Assembly (NCBI RefSeq): GCF_001953745.1
Contig: NZ_LWLN01000001.1
Span: 2,604,001-2,668,000 of the forward strand
Length of the DNA stretch: 64,000 nt
Source: Natrinema saccharevitans
GTDB lineage: Archaea; Halobacteriota; Halobacteria; Halobacteriales; Natrialbaceae
Direction of reading: 5' to 3'
A model generated the notes under the pieces. That model was given only the letters and a program-made list of their open reading frames with translations, was not told the DNA's origin and searched no databases. The stretch's first letter is position 1, and each line of letters begins with the position of its first letter. Shown piece by piece: positions 26,070-34,386 of the stretch. A program made the position numbers and the translations under genes.

Positions 26070-27014
26070 TCACAGAACCAGCAACGAGATGAACCCGGCG
26101 TAGCCGGCGATGAGGACCGCGCCGTCGAGCCGCGTGAGCCGCCGGCCGTAGCTCATCATGCCGACCAACACGAGCGTGAAGGCGACCATGACCGGGAGTT
26201 CGAACCGGAGCGTCGCCGGTGCGATCTCGATCGGCGTGATCAGCGCCACGACCCCGAGTACCGCGAGGACGTTGTAGATGTTCGAGCCGACGACGTTCCC
26301 GACCGCGAACTCCGTCTCGCCGCGGACGGCACCCACGACCGAGGCCGCCAGTTCGGGCAACGACGTCCCCAGGGCCAGCACCGTCAGCCCGATGATGAGA
26401 TCCGGAACGCCCAGCGCCGACAACAGCCCCGTCCCGCCGGCGACGAGCCACCGCGAGCCGACCACCAGCGCGATCAGGCCGGCGACGACGAGCGCCACGT
26501 CGCGGGCCGAGACGCCCGCGCCGGCGTCCGGATCGTCGGCCACCGACGGCGGATCCGCGTTCACGTAGTAGAGAAGGAAGGCCGTAAAGCCGGCCAGCAC
26601 CAGCAGGAAGATCGCGCCCTCGAGGCGGCCGATCCGCCCGTTCGCGCCCAGTCCGAGTAGGAGCAGGGCCGCGAGTACCATCGTGGGGACGTGCCGTCGG
26701 AGGACCCGCTCGCCGATCGGGAGCGGTTTGATCAGCGCGGACACCCCCAGTACGAGTCCGATGTTGGCCACGTTCGAACCGACGACCGTTCCCAGCCCCA
26801 CGTCGCTCGAGACGTTCAGCGCACCGATAGTCGAGACGAACAGTTCGGGCGCGGTCGTCGCGAAGGCGATGACGGTCACGCCGACGGTCGTCGCTCGCAG
26901 CCCGATCCCGAGCGCCAGCCGTCCCGCCCCGGAAACCAACAGTTCGGCACCGCCGTACAGCGCGACGATACCGGCCGCGAGCAGGAGGACGTACAGCGGC
27001 GTCCCGGAGAGCAT
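26070..27014 (-). CDS. Calcium/sodium antiporter (YrbG-like, CaCA superfamily)
   Basis: 314 aa with about ten hydrophobic helices in two inverted halves. Each half has the paired alpha-repeat motifs: TTAPELFVS with GSNVANIGLVLG in the first, and TSLPELAAS with GSNIYNVLAVLG in the second. The two acidic residues (the Glu of APEL and of LPEL) are the ion-binding ones in this family, so cation exchange across the membrane is well supported; whether Ca is the physiological ion is not. The ATG at 27014 starts at the first helix, and a TATA-like CTTTTAGG is about 27 bases upstream. Confidence 0.92.
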   Translation of the reverse strand: MLSGTPLYVLLLAAGIVALYGGAELLVSGAGRLALGIGLRATTVGVTVIAFATTAPELFVSTIGALNVSSDVGLGTVVGSNVANIGLVLGVSALIKPLPIGERVLRRHVPTMVLAALLLLGLGANGRIGRLEGAIFLLVLAGFTAFLLYYVNADPPSVADDPDAGAGVSARDVALVVAGLIALVVGSRWLVAGGTGLLSALGVPDLIIGLTVLALGTSLPELAASVVGAVRGETEFAVGNVVGSNIYNVLAVLGVVALITPIEIAPATLRFELPVMVAFTLVLVGMMSYGRRLTRLDGAVLIAGYAGFISLLVL

Positions 27015-27406
27015 GGAGTCGGCTACTCGCGAGGGGCCTAAAAGCGCCGCGAAACGCCCGTCGTCGCGGCGGCATCGATCGCTCACGATCGACCCCGCCT
27101 CACTGCGGTGGCGCGCGCTGTCGCCTGTCCTCACTCATCGTTCGGACGGGCGGTGACTTGCGCGAGGGATGAGCGCGCGAGCGGCAGCGAACGGCCAGCG
27201 GCCGTGAGCCAGCGAGTGAGCGAATCGGCTGGGGAGGGCGTGGCCACGCCGTGTTGCCACGATTGCGGGACGGTCGGGTCCGTCGTCCCGTGAGAGTTCG
27301 CCGCTCAATTCATCGATCGAAGGCCGGTCCGACGTGAGACGGGACCGACGACGCCCTGCCGGAGCCGGTCCCATTATAGGTCCCCCGCGCCGACTACCGG
27401 GAAACG
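27015..27406. other. Divergent intergenic region between antiporter and aroE
   Basis: 392 bases without a credible gene. Frames open on both strands are Arg/Ser-rich and look like GC-rich noise. It holds the antiporter TATA-like box (about 27038-27045), a 6-base-stem hairpin ACGGCC/GGCCGT near 27190-27204, and the aroE TATA-like box ATTATAGG (27373-27380). Confidence 0.55.
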
Positions 27407-28216
27407 ATGGCAATGGACGTGTACGGCCTCCTCGGGAACCCGGTGGGACACTCCCTGTCCCCGCCGATGCACGAGGCGGCCTACGACGAACTCGGACTCG
27501 AGGCCCGCTACGTGACCTTCGAACCCGGTCGGGACGCTCTCGAGACCGCGATCGAGGGCGCCGACGCCCTCGGGGTCGCGGGGCTGAACGTGACGATCCC
27601 GTTCAAACAGGAGGCCCTCGAGATCGTCGCACCCGAGGACCTGGCGACCCGGATCGGCGCGGTCAACACGATCGACTTCTCCGGCTCGGGGCCGCCGACG
27701 GGCTACAACACCGACGCCGTCGGCGCGTTGCGCGCGCTCCGGGATCACGACGTCGACCTCGAGGACGCGCGGGCGGTCGTCGTCGGGGCCGGCGGGGCCG
27801 GCCGGGCGGTCGCGTTCGGGCTGGCCGACGCCGGCGCGACGGTCGCGATCGCCAACCGGACCGAGCCGAAGGCCCGCCAGCTGGCCGAGGCGGTCCCCCG
27901 GGCGAGCGGCCACGGGCTGGCGGACGTAGAGCGGCTGCTGGCCGAGGCCGACGTGCTGGTCAACGCCACCAGCGTCGGGATGGAGGAGGACGCGACGCCG
28001 GTGCCGGCCGACGCGCTCCACGGCGACCTGGCCGTCCTCGACGCGGTGTATCGGCCCCTCGAGACACGACTGCTGCGCGACGCCGCCGAGGCGGGAGCCA
28101 CGACGGTCGACGGCGCGTGGATGCTGCTCTACCAGGGCGTCGAGGCGTTCGAGATCTGGACCGGCCGGGACGCACCGGTCGCGGCGATGAACGAGGCGCT
28201 GCGCTCGCGGCTGTAA
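27407..28216 (+). CDS. aroE: Shikimate dehydrogenase
   Basis: 269 aa. The shikimate-binding SLSPPMH is near residues 16-22, the catalytic Lys in NVTIPFK near 67, and Asn/Asp ligands in AVNTI and YNTDAVG; the NADP loop GAGGAGRA is near 126-133 with ANRTEPKA after it. It reduces 3-dehydroshikimate in the aromatic pathway. ATG 27407 and ATG 27413 are both possible ([10 protein letters not shown] against MDVYGLLG); the TATA-like box at 27373 fits either. It functions with the ADH synthase gene at 59791 and feeds the chorismate enzymes at 29-34 kb. Confidence 0.95.
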   Translation: MAMDVYGLLGNPVGHSLSPPMHEAAYDELGLEARYVTFEPGRDALETAIEGADALGVAGLNVTIPFKQEALEIVAPEDLATRIGAVNTIDFSGSGPPTGYNTDAVGALRALRDHDVDLEDARAVVVGAGGAGRAVAFGLADAGATVAIANRTEPKARQLAEAVPRASGHGLADVERLLAEADVLVNATSVGMEEDATPVPADALHGDLAVLDAVYRPLETRLLRDAAEAGATTVDGAWMLLYQGVEAFEIWTGRDAPVAAMNEALRSRL

Positions 28217-28253
28217 CGCGGCGCCAGCACCGCCGGACCGACAGTATCAGGCG

Positions 28254-28261
28254 AATTTAAG
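28254..28261 (+). promoter_or_regulatory. TATA-like box for the HhH protein gene
   Basis: AATTTAAG is 26-33 bases before the ATG at 28287. Confidence 0.55.
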
Positions 28262-28286
28262 TGTCGGAACCAACTACGACCAGATA

Positions 28287-28997
28287 ATGGCAATCCTCCA
28301 AAAACTGAAGTCCCTGTTAGGGTTCGACGAGTCGGACTCGGAGCGCAGGGGCGCTCGAGAGGTCGGGGTCACGGTCGAGCGAGAACGGTCGGACGACGAC
28401 GGCAGCGACGACACGGGCGCGGCGGACGAGGGAGTCGCCGAGCCGCCCCAGTCGGCCGCGACCGGCTCGACGGCGTCGGGGTCGACGGAGTCGCTGACGG
28501 ACGAACCCGACCGCCCGGAGGAGGCCGCCGAACCAGCGGAGGCGACCGGACCGGATGCCGAGGACGCGGCACCGACGACCGAGACGACGGCCGAGCCCGC
28601 GTCGCCCGTCGAGGAGGCCGAACCCGACGCCGACGCGACGGCCGAGTCCGAGCCGGCGGAACCCGAGTCCGAAACCGCCGCCGAAGACGAGGGGACCGAG
28701 TCGTCCGAATCCGACGCTGCGGACGAAAACGACACCGGACCCGAACTCGAGGAGCCGGTCGCCGGATCGGAGACCGACGACGAAGTCGACGACGCCGAGG
28801 GCGAGCCCGAACCGGAGAACCAGGAACCGGTCGACTCCATCAAGGGGATCGGCCCGGCCTACGCCGACCGGCTGGCCGGCGCGGGCGTCGAGACCGTCGG
28901 CGAACTCGCCGTCGCCGACGCCGCCGACCTGGCCGAGCAGACCGACATCTCCGAGAAGCGCATCCAGGGCTGGATCGACCGCGCCGAAGTCAGATAG
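28287..28997 (+). CDS. Acidic protein with C-terminal helix-hairpin-helix domain
   Basis: 236 aa. A short basic-hydrophobic start ([13 protein letters not shown]) is followed by about 150 residues of low-complexity Glu/Asp/Ala/Thr sequence, surely disordered, and then a compact C-terminal domain (about 180-236) with [34 protein letters not shown] in segments. [10 protein letters not shown] is a helix-hairpin-helix motif of the type that binds DNA non-specifically or mediates protein contacts. The extreme acidity suits a high-salt cytosol. The function is unknown; it precedes the chorismate cluster by about 160 bases. Confidence 0.8.
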   Translation: MAILQKLKSLLGFDESDSERRGAREVGVTVERERSDDDGSDDTGAADEGVAEPPQSAATGSTASGSTESLTDEPDRPEEAAEPAEATGPDAEDAAPTTETTAEPASPVEEAEPDADATAESEPAEPESETAAEDEGTESSESDAADENDTGPELEEPVAGSETDDEVDDAEGEPEPENQEPVDSIKGIGPAYADRLAGAGVETVGELAVADAADLAEQTDISEKRIQGWIDRAEVR

Positions 28998-29123
28998 CCC
29001 ACCGACCTCTCCCCGCGCCGTTTCCCGAGTCCCTTCTTCCTGCTCCGACGAGTTCCCGCCGCCGGGCCGTGAGCGCCGATCCTGCCGCGACCGCCCCTCG
29101 AGTCCGGGGTCCCGAATCGCAAG

Positions 29124-29132
29124 CGAATTATC
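29124..29132 (+). promoter_or_regulatory. TATA-like box for the chorismate synthase-type operon
   Basis: CGAATTATC occurs 23-31 bases before the ATG at 29155 and fits a leaderless start. Confidence 0.5.
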
Positions 29133-29154
29133 CGCTCGATCCGTCCCGGGCCAC

Positions 29155-30750
29155 ATGAGCGATCCGCGCGTCGTCACGACGCTCGACTCGTTTCGCGCCG
29201 CCGCTCGAGATCCCGAGCCCGGCGCGTCGACCCCCCGTGACGCCCCGGCGACGCGCACCGGACGCCGCGTTCCCGTCGAGGTGCGACTCGCCGTCGACGA
29301 CCCCTTCGCCGCCTACCGCCGCGCCCGCGACGACGAGGGCGGTGCCTTCCTCGAGACGACCGGCGGCCAGCCCGGCTGGGGCTACTTCGGCGTCGACCCG
29401 GTCGACCGGCTCACCGTCGGCCCCGACGCGGTGGCGCGATCCGAAGACGGCTCCCCGACGCTGGCCGCGCTCGAGGGCCTGCTCGCGACGGACCGACTGG
29501 TCCGGGGCGACTGCGACGTGCCCTACCCCTGCGGGGCCGTCGGCTGGCTCTCCTACGACGTCGCCCGCGAACTCGAGGGCCTCCCCGAGTCGGCCGTCGA
29601 CGACCGGGGACTGCCGCGGCTCGAGGCCGGGGTCTACGACCGGCTGGCCGCGTGGGAGGCCCCGACCGACGGCGCGGCGACGCTGCGGATCACGGCCTGC
29701 CCGCGAGTCGGGGCCGACGACGCGGAGGGGACGCCGTCCGACGACGCCATCGAGGCCGCCTACGACCGCGGCCGCGAACGGGCGCTCGACCTCGCCGCGC
29801 GGATTCTCGAGGGCGATCCGGCAGTCGGTGAACCGCCGGTCTCGAGCCCCGAGGCGACCTTCGAGAGCGACTGCGGCCGCGAGGCCTTCGCCGACCGCGT
29901 GCGCCGGGTCAAGGCGTACGTCCGCGACGGCGACACCTTCCAGGCGAACGTCTCCCAGCGGCTGGTCGCGCCCGCCGCGGTCCACCCCGTCGCCGCCTAC
30001 GACGCCCTGCGGCGAGTGAATCCAGCGCCGTACTCCTGTCTGCTCGAGTTCCGGGCGGCCGAACTGGTCAGTGCGAGCCCCGAGTTGCTGTTAGCGCGCG
30101 ACGGCGAGTTCGTCCGGACCGAGCCGATCGCGGGCACCCGGCCCCGCGGCGAGACGCCCGCCGAGGACGACGCGCTCGAGGCCGACCTGCTGGCCGACGA
30201 GAAGGAGCGGGCCGAACACGCGATGTTGGTCGACCTCGAGCGCAACGACCTCGGGAAGGTCTGTGCGTACGGCTCGGTCGACGTCGCGGAGTATCGCCGG
30301 ATCGACCGCTACTCCGAAGTGATGCACCTCGTCTCGAACGTCACGGGGGAACTCCGACCCGACGCCACGCTCTCGGACGCCGTCGGGGCGGTCTTCCCCG
30401 GCGGGACGATCACCGGCGCGCCCAAGCCCCGGACCATGGCGATCATCGACGAACTCGAGGCGACCCGGCGCGGCCCCTACACCGGCAGCGTGGGGATCTT
30501 CGGCTTCGACGGCAAAGCGACGCTGAACATCGTCATCCGGACGCTGGTCAGGCAGGCCGAGGAGTACCACCTCCGGGTGGGCGCGGGGATCGTCCACGAC
30601 TCCGACCCACAGCGCGAGTACGACGAGACGCTGGACAAAGCACGGGCGCTCATCGCGGCCGTCGACGAGGCGCTGGGCGAGCGGGCCGCGCTGGGGCTCG
30701 AGGCCGGCGACGACGCAACGGACCCGAACGGAGGTGACGCGAGTGACTGA
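29155..30750 (+). CDS. pabB: Chorismate-binding synthase component I (aminodeoxychorismate synthase PabB, or anthranilate synthase TrpE)
   Basis: 531 aa. The chorismate-binding fold is complete: [11 protein letters not shown] near 265, [22 protein letters not shown] near 323, [20 protein letters not shown] near 350, [11 protein letters not shown] near 415 and YTGSVG. It acts with the glutaminase subunit that follows. Gene context (component II, then a class IV lyase at 33505, remote from trpCBA) points to p-aminobenzoate synthesis for folate. However, the motif reads PIAGT, the form usual in anthranilate synthase, where PabB normally has PIKGT. The N-terminus (FLETTGG) lacks the usual LLES of Trp-feedback-inhibited TrpE. 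Enzyme class is certain, product is not. Confidence 0.8.
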   Translation: MSDPRVVTTLDSFRAAARDPEPGASTPRDAPATRTGRRVPVEVRLAVDDPFAAYRRARDDEGGAFLETTGGQPGWGYFGVDPVDRLTVGPDAVARSEDGSPTLAALEGLLATDRLVRGDCDVPYPCGAVGWLSYDVARELEGLPESAVDDRGLPRLEAGVYDRLAAWEAPTDGAATLRITACPRVGADDAEGTPSDDAIEAAYDRGRERALDLAARILEGDPAVGEPPVSSPEATFESDCGREAFADRVRRVKAYVRDGDTFQANVSQRLVAPAAVHPVAAYDALRRVNPAPYSCLLEFRAAELVSASPELLLARDGEFVRTEPIAGTRPRGETPAEDDALEADLLADEKERAEHAMLVDLERNDLGKVCAYGSVDVAEYRRIDRYSEVMHLVSNVTGELRPDATLSDAVGAVFPGGTITGAPKPRTMAIIDELEATRRGPYTGSVGIFGFDGKATLNIVIRTLVRQAEEYHLRVGAGIVHDSDPQREYDETLDKARALIAAVDEALGERAALGLEAGDDATDPNGGDASD

Positions 30751-31423
30751 GACGCGCGTTCTGGTGATCGACAACTACGACTCGTTCGCCTACAACCTCG
30801 TCCAGTACGTTGCCGAAGCGATCGCTTCGACAGGCCCTGCGGCGTCGCCGCAGGACGTGGGCGAAGTCGCGGACGACGTCGTGGTCCGCCGGAACGACGA
30901 GATCGACCTCGCGGACGTTCGGGCCCTCGAGCCGGCGGGGATCGTCGTCTCGCCGGGCCCCGGAACGCCCGAGGAGGCGGGGATCTCGATGTCGCTGTTC
31001 GCCGAGACCGAGTACCCGATTCTGGGGGTCTGTCTGGGCCATCAGGCGCTGTGTGCGGCCCACGGCGCGCCGGTGGGCCACGCGTCCGAGGTCGTCCACG
31101 GGAAGCCCTCGACGATCCGCCACGACGGCCGGGGGATCTTCGACGGGCTGCCCGAGACGTTTCAGGTGGGCCGGTATCACTCGCTCGCGGTCGATCGCGC
31201 GGATCTGCCGGACGCGCTCGAGGAGACCGCCCGAACGACCGACGAGCGCGGCGTCCTGATGGCGGTCCGCCACCGCGAGCGGCCCCAGCTCGGGGTGCAG
31301 TTCCACCCCGAGAGCATTCTCACGCGCGAGCGCGGGGCCGCGGACGGCGACGGCATCTCGCTGGCGGTCGGCAAGCGACTGATCGCGAACTTCTGTCGGT
31401 TCGCAGCCCGCGCCGACGCGTGA
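30743..31423 (+). CDS. pabA: Glutamine amidotransferase component II (PabA/TrpG)
   Basis: 226 aa class I glutaminase. The start is [17 protein letters not shown]; the oxyanion region [13 protein letters not shown] is near 68; the catalytic Cys is in [10 protein letters not shown] near 94; the His-Glu pair is in [10 protein letters not shown] near 192. It supplies ammonia to component I and overlaps it by eight bases (GTG at 30743; GTG 30734 is also possible), so the two are co-translated. Residues about 24-37 are coded by two perfect hairpins (30814-30854) and look like an insertion in a surface loop. The gene is followed by a 16-base palindrome. Confidence 0.88.
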   Translation: MTETRVLVIDNYDSFAYNLVQYVAEAIASTGPAASPQDVGEVADDVVVRRNDEIDLADVRALEPAGIVVSPGPGTPEEAGISMSLFAETEYPILGVCLGHQALCAAHGAPVGHASEVVHGKPSTIRHDGRGIFDGLPETFQVGRYHSLAVDRADLPDALEETARTTDERGVLMAVRHRERPQLGVQFHPESILTRERGAADGDGISLAVGKRLIANFCRFAARADA

Positions 31424-31426
31424 TCG

Positions 31427-31442
31427 GGCCGCTCGAGCGGCC
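31427..31442. terminator. Perfect palindrome between convergent genes
   Basis: GGCCGCTCGAGCGGCC is a 16-base perfect palindrome starting three bases after the component II stop and touching the opposing HalOD1 gene's stop codon. It may terminate both transcripts. Confidence 0.4.
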
Positions 31443-31661
31443 TCAGCACTCCCGTTCGATCACCGTGACCGCGTCGGGGTCGGGACCCAACACGACGCGA
31501 TAGCCCGCGTACTCGAAGCGGACGGTGACGGTCCGGTTCGACTCGAGGACCGCGGCCAGCGCCTCGGCGTCGACCGCCTCGGAGAGGGGCGGCAGGCCCG
31601 TCACCGCACGATCCTCACGGGCCGCAATATACGTGAGTGCCGTGGCGAGTGCTGGGTGCAT
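31443..31661 (-). CDS. HalOD1 output-domain protein (small)
   Basis: 72 aa. The segments LATALTYIAAREDRAVTGLPPLSEAVDAEAL and VRFEYAGYRVVLGPDPDAVTV match the HalOD1 pattern (helix, PPL..A.D..AL, then F.Y.GY.V). HalOD1 is a haloarchaeal output domain found alone or attached to response-regulator receivers; its mechanism is unknown. The start overlaps the end of the zinc-ribbon gene by 47 bases in another frame, so the two are probably translated from one message. The longer in-frame reading upstream is Arg/Ser-rich and was rejected. Confidence 0.75.
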   Translation of the reverse strand: MHPALATALTYIAAREDRAVTGLPPLSEAVDAEALAAVLESNRTVTVRFEYAGYRVVLGPDPDAVTVIEREC

Positions 31662-31794
31662 GGTGATCGGTGGGGCGCTCGAGGAGCGTGAGTTCGAACG
31701 TCGTCTCGCAGTCCGGACACGTGGTCGGACCGTCGGTCGGTACGATACGGTTGTCTGTCCCACAATCGCAGTGGATGGTGATGCTCGAGACCAT
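31615..31794 (-). CDS. Small zinc-ribbon protein
   Basis: 59 aa, starting MVSSITIHCDCGTDNR and containing Cys-x-Cys near 9-11 and Cys-x2-Cys (TTCPDCETTFEL) near 26-29. This gives four candidate zinc ligands, with the second pair followed by hydrophobic strand residues as in haloarchaeal mini zinc ribbons. It overlaps the HalOD1 gene downstream, which supports it as real, since short zinc-finger proteins are frequent in this class. The codon use is GC-rich at third positions. The function is unknown; a role in regulation or protein-protein binding is possible. Confidence 0.6.
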   Translation of the reverse strand: MVSSITIHCDCGTDNRIVPTDGPTTCPDCETTFELTLLERPTDHHAPSTRHGTHVYCGP

Positions 31795-32224
31795 AGGTCG
31801 TTCTCTGTGGCCCCACGGCGGCGGTTCACAACCCGGCGAGGGAGTCGGCGACGGGCGCGACTGGTCGGCGAGACGTCGGCACTTCTTTATTTCGCCAACG
31901 TCAATGGCGGATTGCTCCCGCGACGCGGGGGCGATGTGCGAGCCGGAGTGCGTGGCTCCAACCTAGCACTCCGGCTCAGCGCACTTTCGTGCGCGTCTGT
32001 ACATTACGGAATCTATCCTAAAGAACGTTAGGATATTGACTGATTGGGTGGTAGGTGTTGGCTCGAGAGGTGGGTTGCGGCCACGGTTCGTCCTTGCTAT
32101 CTGCAAAAATGGGGTGCCCCTAAGGGGGCAGGGCAATTGCGCGGCGCGCAGAGCGCGACACACTCACGGAAACTAATTAACCTCTATGAAGATTTTTGCC
32201 AACCGATGAATATCCTTTCATAAG
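31795..32224. other. Left border of an AT-rich insert, no gene seen
   Basis: 430 bases in which base composition falls from GC-rich to AT-rich. It holds the perfect inverted repeat TATCCTAA/TTAGGATA (32014-32035), a TGCCCC/GGGGCA hairpin (32115-32130) and a pair of GGAGTG/CACTCC arms near 31940-31976. No protein frame looks genuine and no tRNA gene was found to act as an integration site. Confidence 0.55.
32014..32035. repeat. Perfect inverted repeat TATCCTAA-N6-TTAGGATA
   Basis: Eight-base arms with the spacer AGAACG. A related arrangement, CCCTA-ATAACG-TAGGG, occurs upstream of the lipoprotein gene (14996-15011). Confidence 0.6.
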
Positions 32225-33106
32225 ATGCCGAATGTCCTCAGCGGTGAATTTGCTAATCTCCGTGCAGCAGGATATTATCTACCACCACTCTTGTCCTTTT
32301 ATATAGGAGTACAGCTGTTGTCTTGGCCCTACCTCACCATCAGCATCCTTTCTCTGTTAGGTGCTATCGGGTTACATGGGGGAGTTCGTGCAGTTCATGG
32401 GCCTGCTGGTCCAGAAGAGAATCCTCTTGAGACGAAAACACAAAAGCAGCGCTTTCTTGTATTACTTTTTGGAGTTGGGCCTGCAAAGAACCACCCTGCC
32501 AATTTCTTAGATATTGGTCTGAACTATGAAGCCTATTCTAAATATTATCAACGGCCAAGACCCATAATCATAACATCCATCATAATTACTGGTGCGGTAT
32601 CTTGGATAATATCTGTGGGAATCTCACTGATTAACCTCCCAAATCAATTACCGAATCCGGAATTCCCCGTCTTGGTGCTATATTTTGCACTATTTGCGTG
32701 GCTATTGCAGAATTTTATAATATGGAAGGCATTCCTTCCCGTTTATTTCCTTGAAGACAATATCGAGGACGGATATGACATTCATGAGGGAGATCGTAGT
32801 CTCAATCCAGACAGACCTGCCAACTGGATGGTCTCTGGTGATGCGCTTATCCTGAAAATCATCCATCAGAAATCTTTTCCAGTAAGCCCTCTGCTCATCA
32901 CTCACTATTATGCTCGATATCACGCAGAATCGACTTCTGAGATGATTCTTTGGACGTTTGATGGTGCCGCTGAGATTAGCGAACGTCTTCAGGAACTTTC
33001 TTCCCACGGTTTAGTTAAAAAGTATGACGATGGTCGGTATGAACTCTCTGTGATGGGAAGAGACTATCTCTTCGGGAAACTTGGTGCAGAGTTCTTCGAA
33101 AATTGA
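32225..33106 (+). CDS. AT-rich membrane protein with cytosolic winged-helix-like tail
   Basis: 293 aa, not recognised. The N-terminal half has four hydrophobic helices in two hairpins: about 15-55 (YLPPLLSFYIGVQLLSW, LTISILSLLGAIGLHGG) and about 112-175 (IIITSIIITGAVSWIIS, VLVLYFALFAWLLQN). The C-terminal part (about 200-293) contains ILKIIHQKSFPVSPLLITHYY, EISERLQELSSHGLVKKYDDGRYELSVMGRDYL, which reads like a winged helix. Its base composition and codon use (AAA, ATA, TTA) are unlike every neighbour and the protein is less acidic, so it is probably acquired. It sits between two genes that normally belong together. Confidence 0.7.
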   Translation: MPNVLSGEFANLRAAGYYLPPLLSFYIGVQLLSWPYLTISILSLLGAIGLHGGVRAVHGPAGPEENPLETKTQKQRFLVLLFGVGPAKNHPANFLDIGLNYEAYSKYYQRPRPIIITSIIITGAVSWIISVGISLINLPNQLPNPEFPVLVLYFALFAWLLQNFIIWKAFLPVYFLEDNIEDGYDIHEGDRSLNPDRPANWMVSGDALILKIIHQKSFPVSPLLITHYYARYHAESTSEMILWTFDGAAEISERLQELSSHGLVKKYDDGRYELSVMGRDYLFGKLGAEFFEN

Positions 33107-33504
33107 TTTTGGGTTAAATACACTGCATATCCTACACTCCCTCCCCCTCTAGTTGTACATCGAAGAATACCGCTCCACGAATATGCACACGAGATGCGAA
33201 ACGCGTGTGCATCTCAACTGACGGTCGGGTCGACGACCCAGCCGATTACGACAACGGACAAGGGAAACTCTCCAGTCACGGGCCGATAGGCTACTCGAGA
33301 AAACTCAAAAGCGACGCCTCGAGCGTTCGTGTGTACGAGAACACGAACCCGAACGATGGGCAAATAGAAGCGGTATCGAACGTCAGAAACTCCGCTTCGT
33401 GAAGTCCCTCGCAAGCCCCGTACGCGAGAGCGGCGCGCTCGAGCAGCAGCCAGCAGCTTCATACCCCTCCGAGTGCCACGACGAGACAATCCGAGCCCAC
33501 TGCC
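33107..33504. other. Right border of the AT-rich insert, no gene seen
   Basis: 398 bases. It contains two overlapping inverted repeats at 33183-33215: ATGCACACG/CGTGTGCAT (33183-33191 and 33204-33212) and GAGATGC/GCATCTC (33191-33197 and 33209-33215). The remaining sequence becomes GC-rich toward the lyase gene. A short open frame (33205-33402) has no recognisable product. Confidence 0.5.
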
Positions 33505-34377
33505 ATGACCGACGACCCCATCTACCACGTCGACGGCGACCTCGTCCCCGCCAGCGAGGCGACCGTCAGCGTCGACGACCGGGGCTTTCGCTACGGCGAC
33601 GCCGCCTTCGAGACGCTGCGGGCCTACGGCGGGACGGTCTTCGCGTGGGACGCCCACCTCGAGCGCCTCGAGCGGACCTGCGAGGCGCTCGCGCTCGAGC
33701 ACGGGCTCGCCGCCGCCGACCTCCGCGAACGGGTCGACGAGACGCTGGCGGCCAACGACCTCGCGGACGCCTACGTCCGGCTGTCGATCACCCGCGGCGT
33801 CCAGCCGGGAAAGCTCACGCCCGCTCCCGCGGTCGACCCCACCGTCGTCGTCTACGCCAAACCCCTCCCGCGGGGCGGGCTCAAGGGCGAGCCCGTCTGG
33901 GACGGCCCGGCGACCGTCGAAACCGTCGAGACCCGTCGGGTACCCGACGAGTCGATCCCCGCCGCCGCCAAGACCCACAACTACCTGAACGGGATCCTCG
34001 CGCGCGCGGAACTCGAGGCCGACAGCGACGAGGCGCTGCTGTGCGACCTCGAGGGCCGGATCGGCGAGGGCGCGACGAGCAACCTGTTTTTCGTCCGCAA
34101 CGGCACGGTCCACACGCCGACGACCGACGGCCCGGTGTTGCCGGGGATCACCCGCGAGATCGTCCTCGAACTCGCCCGCGAGGCCGGGATTCCGATCCGC
34201 GAGGGGCGATACGAGCCGGCGGCTGTCCGCGCGGCCGACGAGGCGTTTCTCACGAACCGAACGTGGGAGCTCCGGCCGATCGGGACGCTGGACGGCCGCG
34301 CGATCGGCGGCGGCCCGGTCACGGACCGGCTCGCGCGGCTGTACGACGAGCGGGTCGAGCGGACCTGTTACGAGTGA
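33505..34377 (+). CDS. pabC: Aminodeoxychorismate lyase / branched-chain-type class IV aminotransferase (PabC-like)
   Basis: 290 aa PLP enzyme of fold type IV. The start YHVDGDLVPASEATVSVDDRGFRYGDAAFETLR is typical; the PLP lysine is in AAAKTHNYLNG near 156; the phosphate-binding Glu-Gly-x-x-Ser is in GRIGEGATSNLFFV near 190; then GITREIVLELA. The short length and its place after pabB-pabA suggest the lyase that makes p-aminobenzoate from aminodeoxychorismate, but D-amino-acid or branched-chain transamination cannot be excluded. In other haloarchaea the three genes are adjacent, here they are separated by the insert. Confidence 0.82.
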   Translation: MTDDPIYHVDGDLVPASEATVSVDDRGFRYGDAAFETLRAYGGTVFAWDAHLERLERTCEALALEHGLAAADLRERVDETLAANDLADAYVRLSITRGVQPGKLTPAPAVDPTVVVYAKPLPRGGLKGEPVWDGPATVETVETRRVPDESIPAAAKTHNYLNGILARAELEADSDEALLCDLEGRIGEGATSNLFFVRNGTVHTPTTDGPVLPGITREIVLELAREAGIPIREGRYEPAAVRAADEAFLTNRTWELRPIGTLDGRAIGGGPVTDRLARLYDERVERTCYE

Positions 34378-34386
34378 CGGCGGTCG

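Noticed and set aside
27108-27413. Possible small genes in the antiporter-aroE gap
   Set aside because: Frames on both strands have low-complexity Arg/Ser products and no ribosome or promoter signals.
28317-29258. Minus-strand frame opposite the HhH gene
   Set aside because: Gly/Val/Arg repetitive product mirroring the acidic repeat on the other strand.
31525-32031. Plus-strand frame opposite the HalOD1 and zinc-ribbon genes
   Set aside because: Composition is Arg-rich and it crosses a composition border; the minus-strand readings show real motifs.
31795-33504. A tRNA gene as an integration site for the insert
   Set aside because: No cloverleaf with a GTTCRAxYC-type T-arm could be found at either border.
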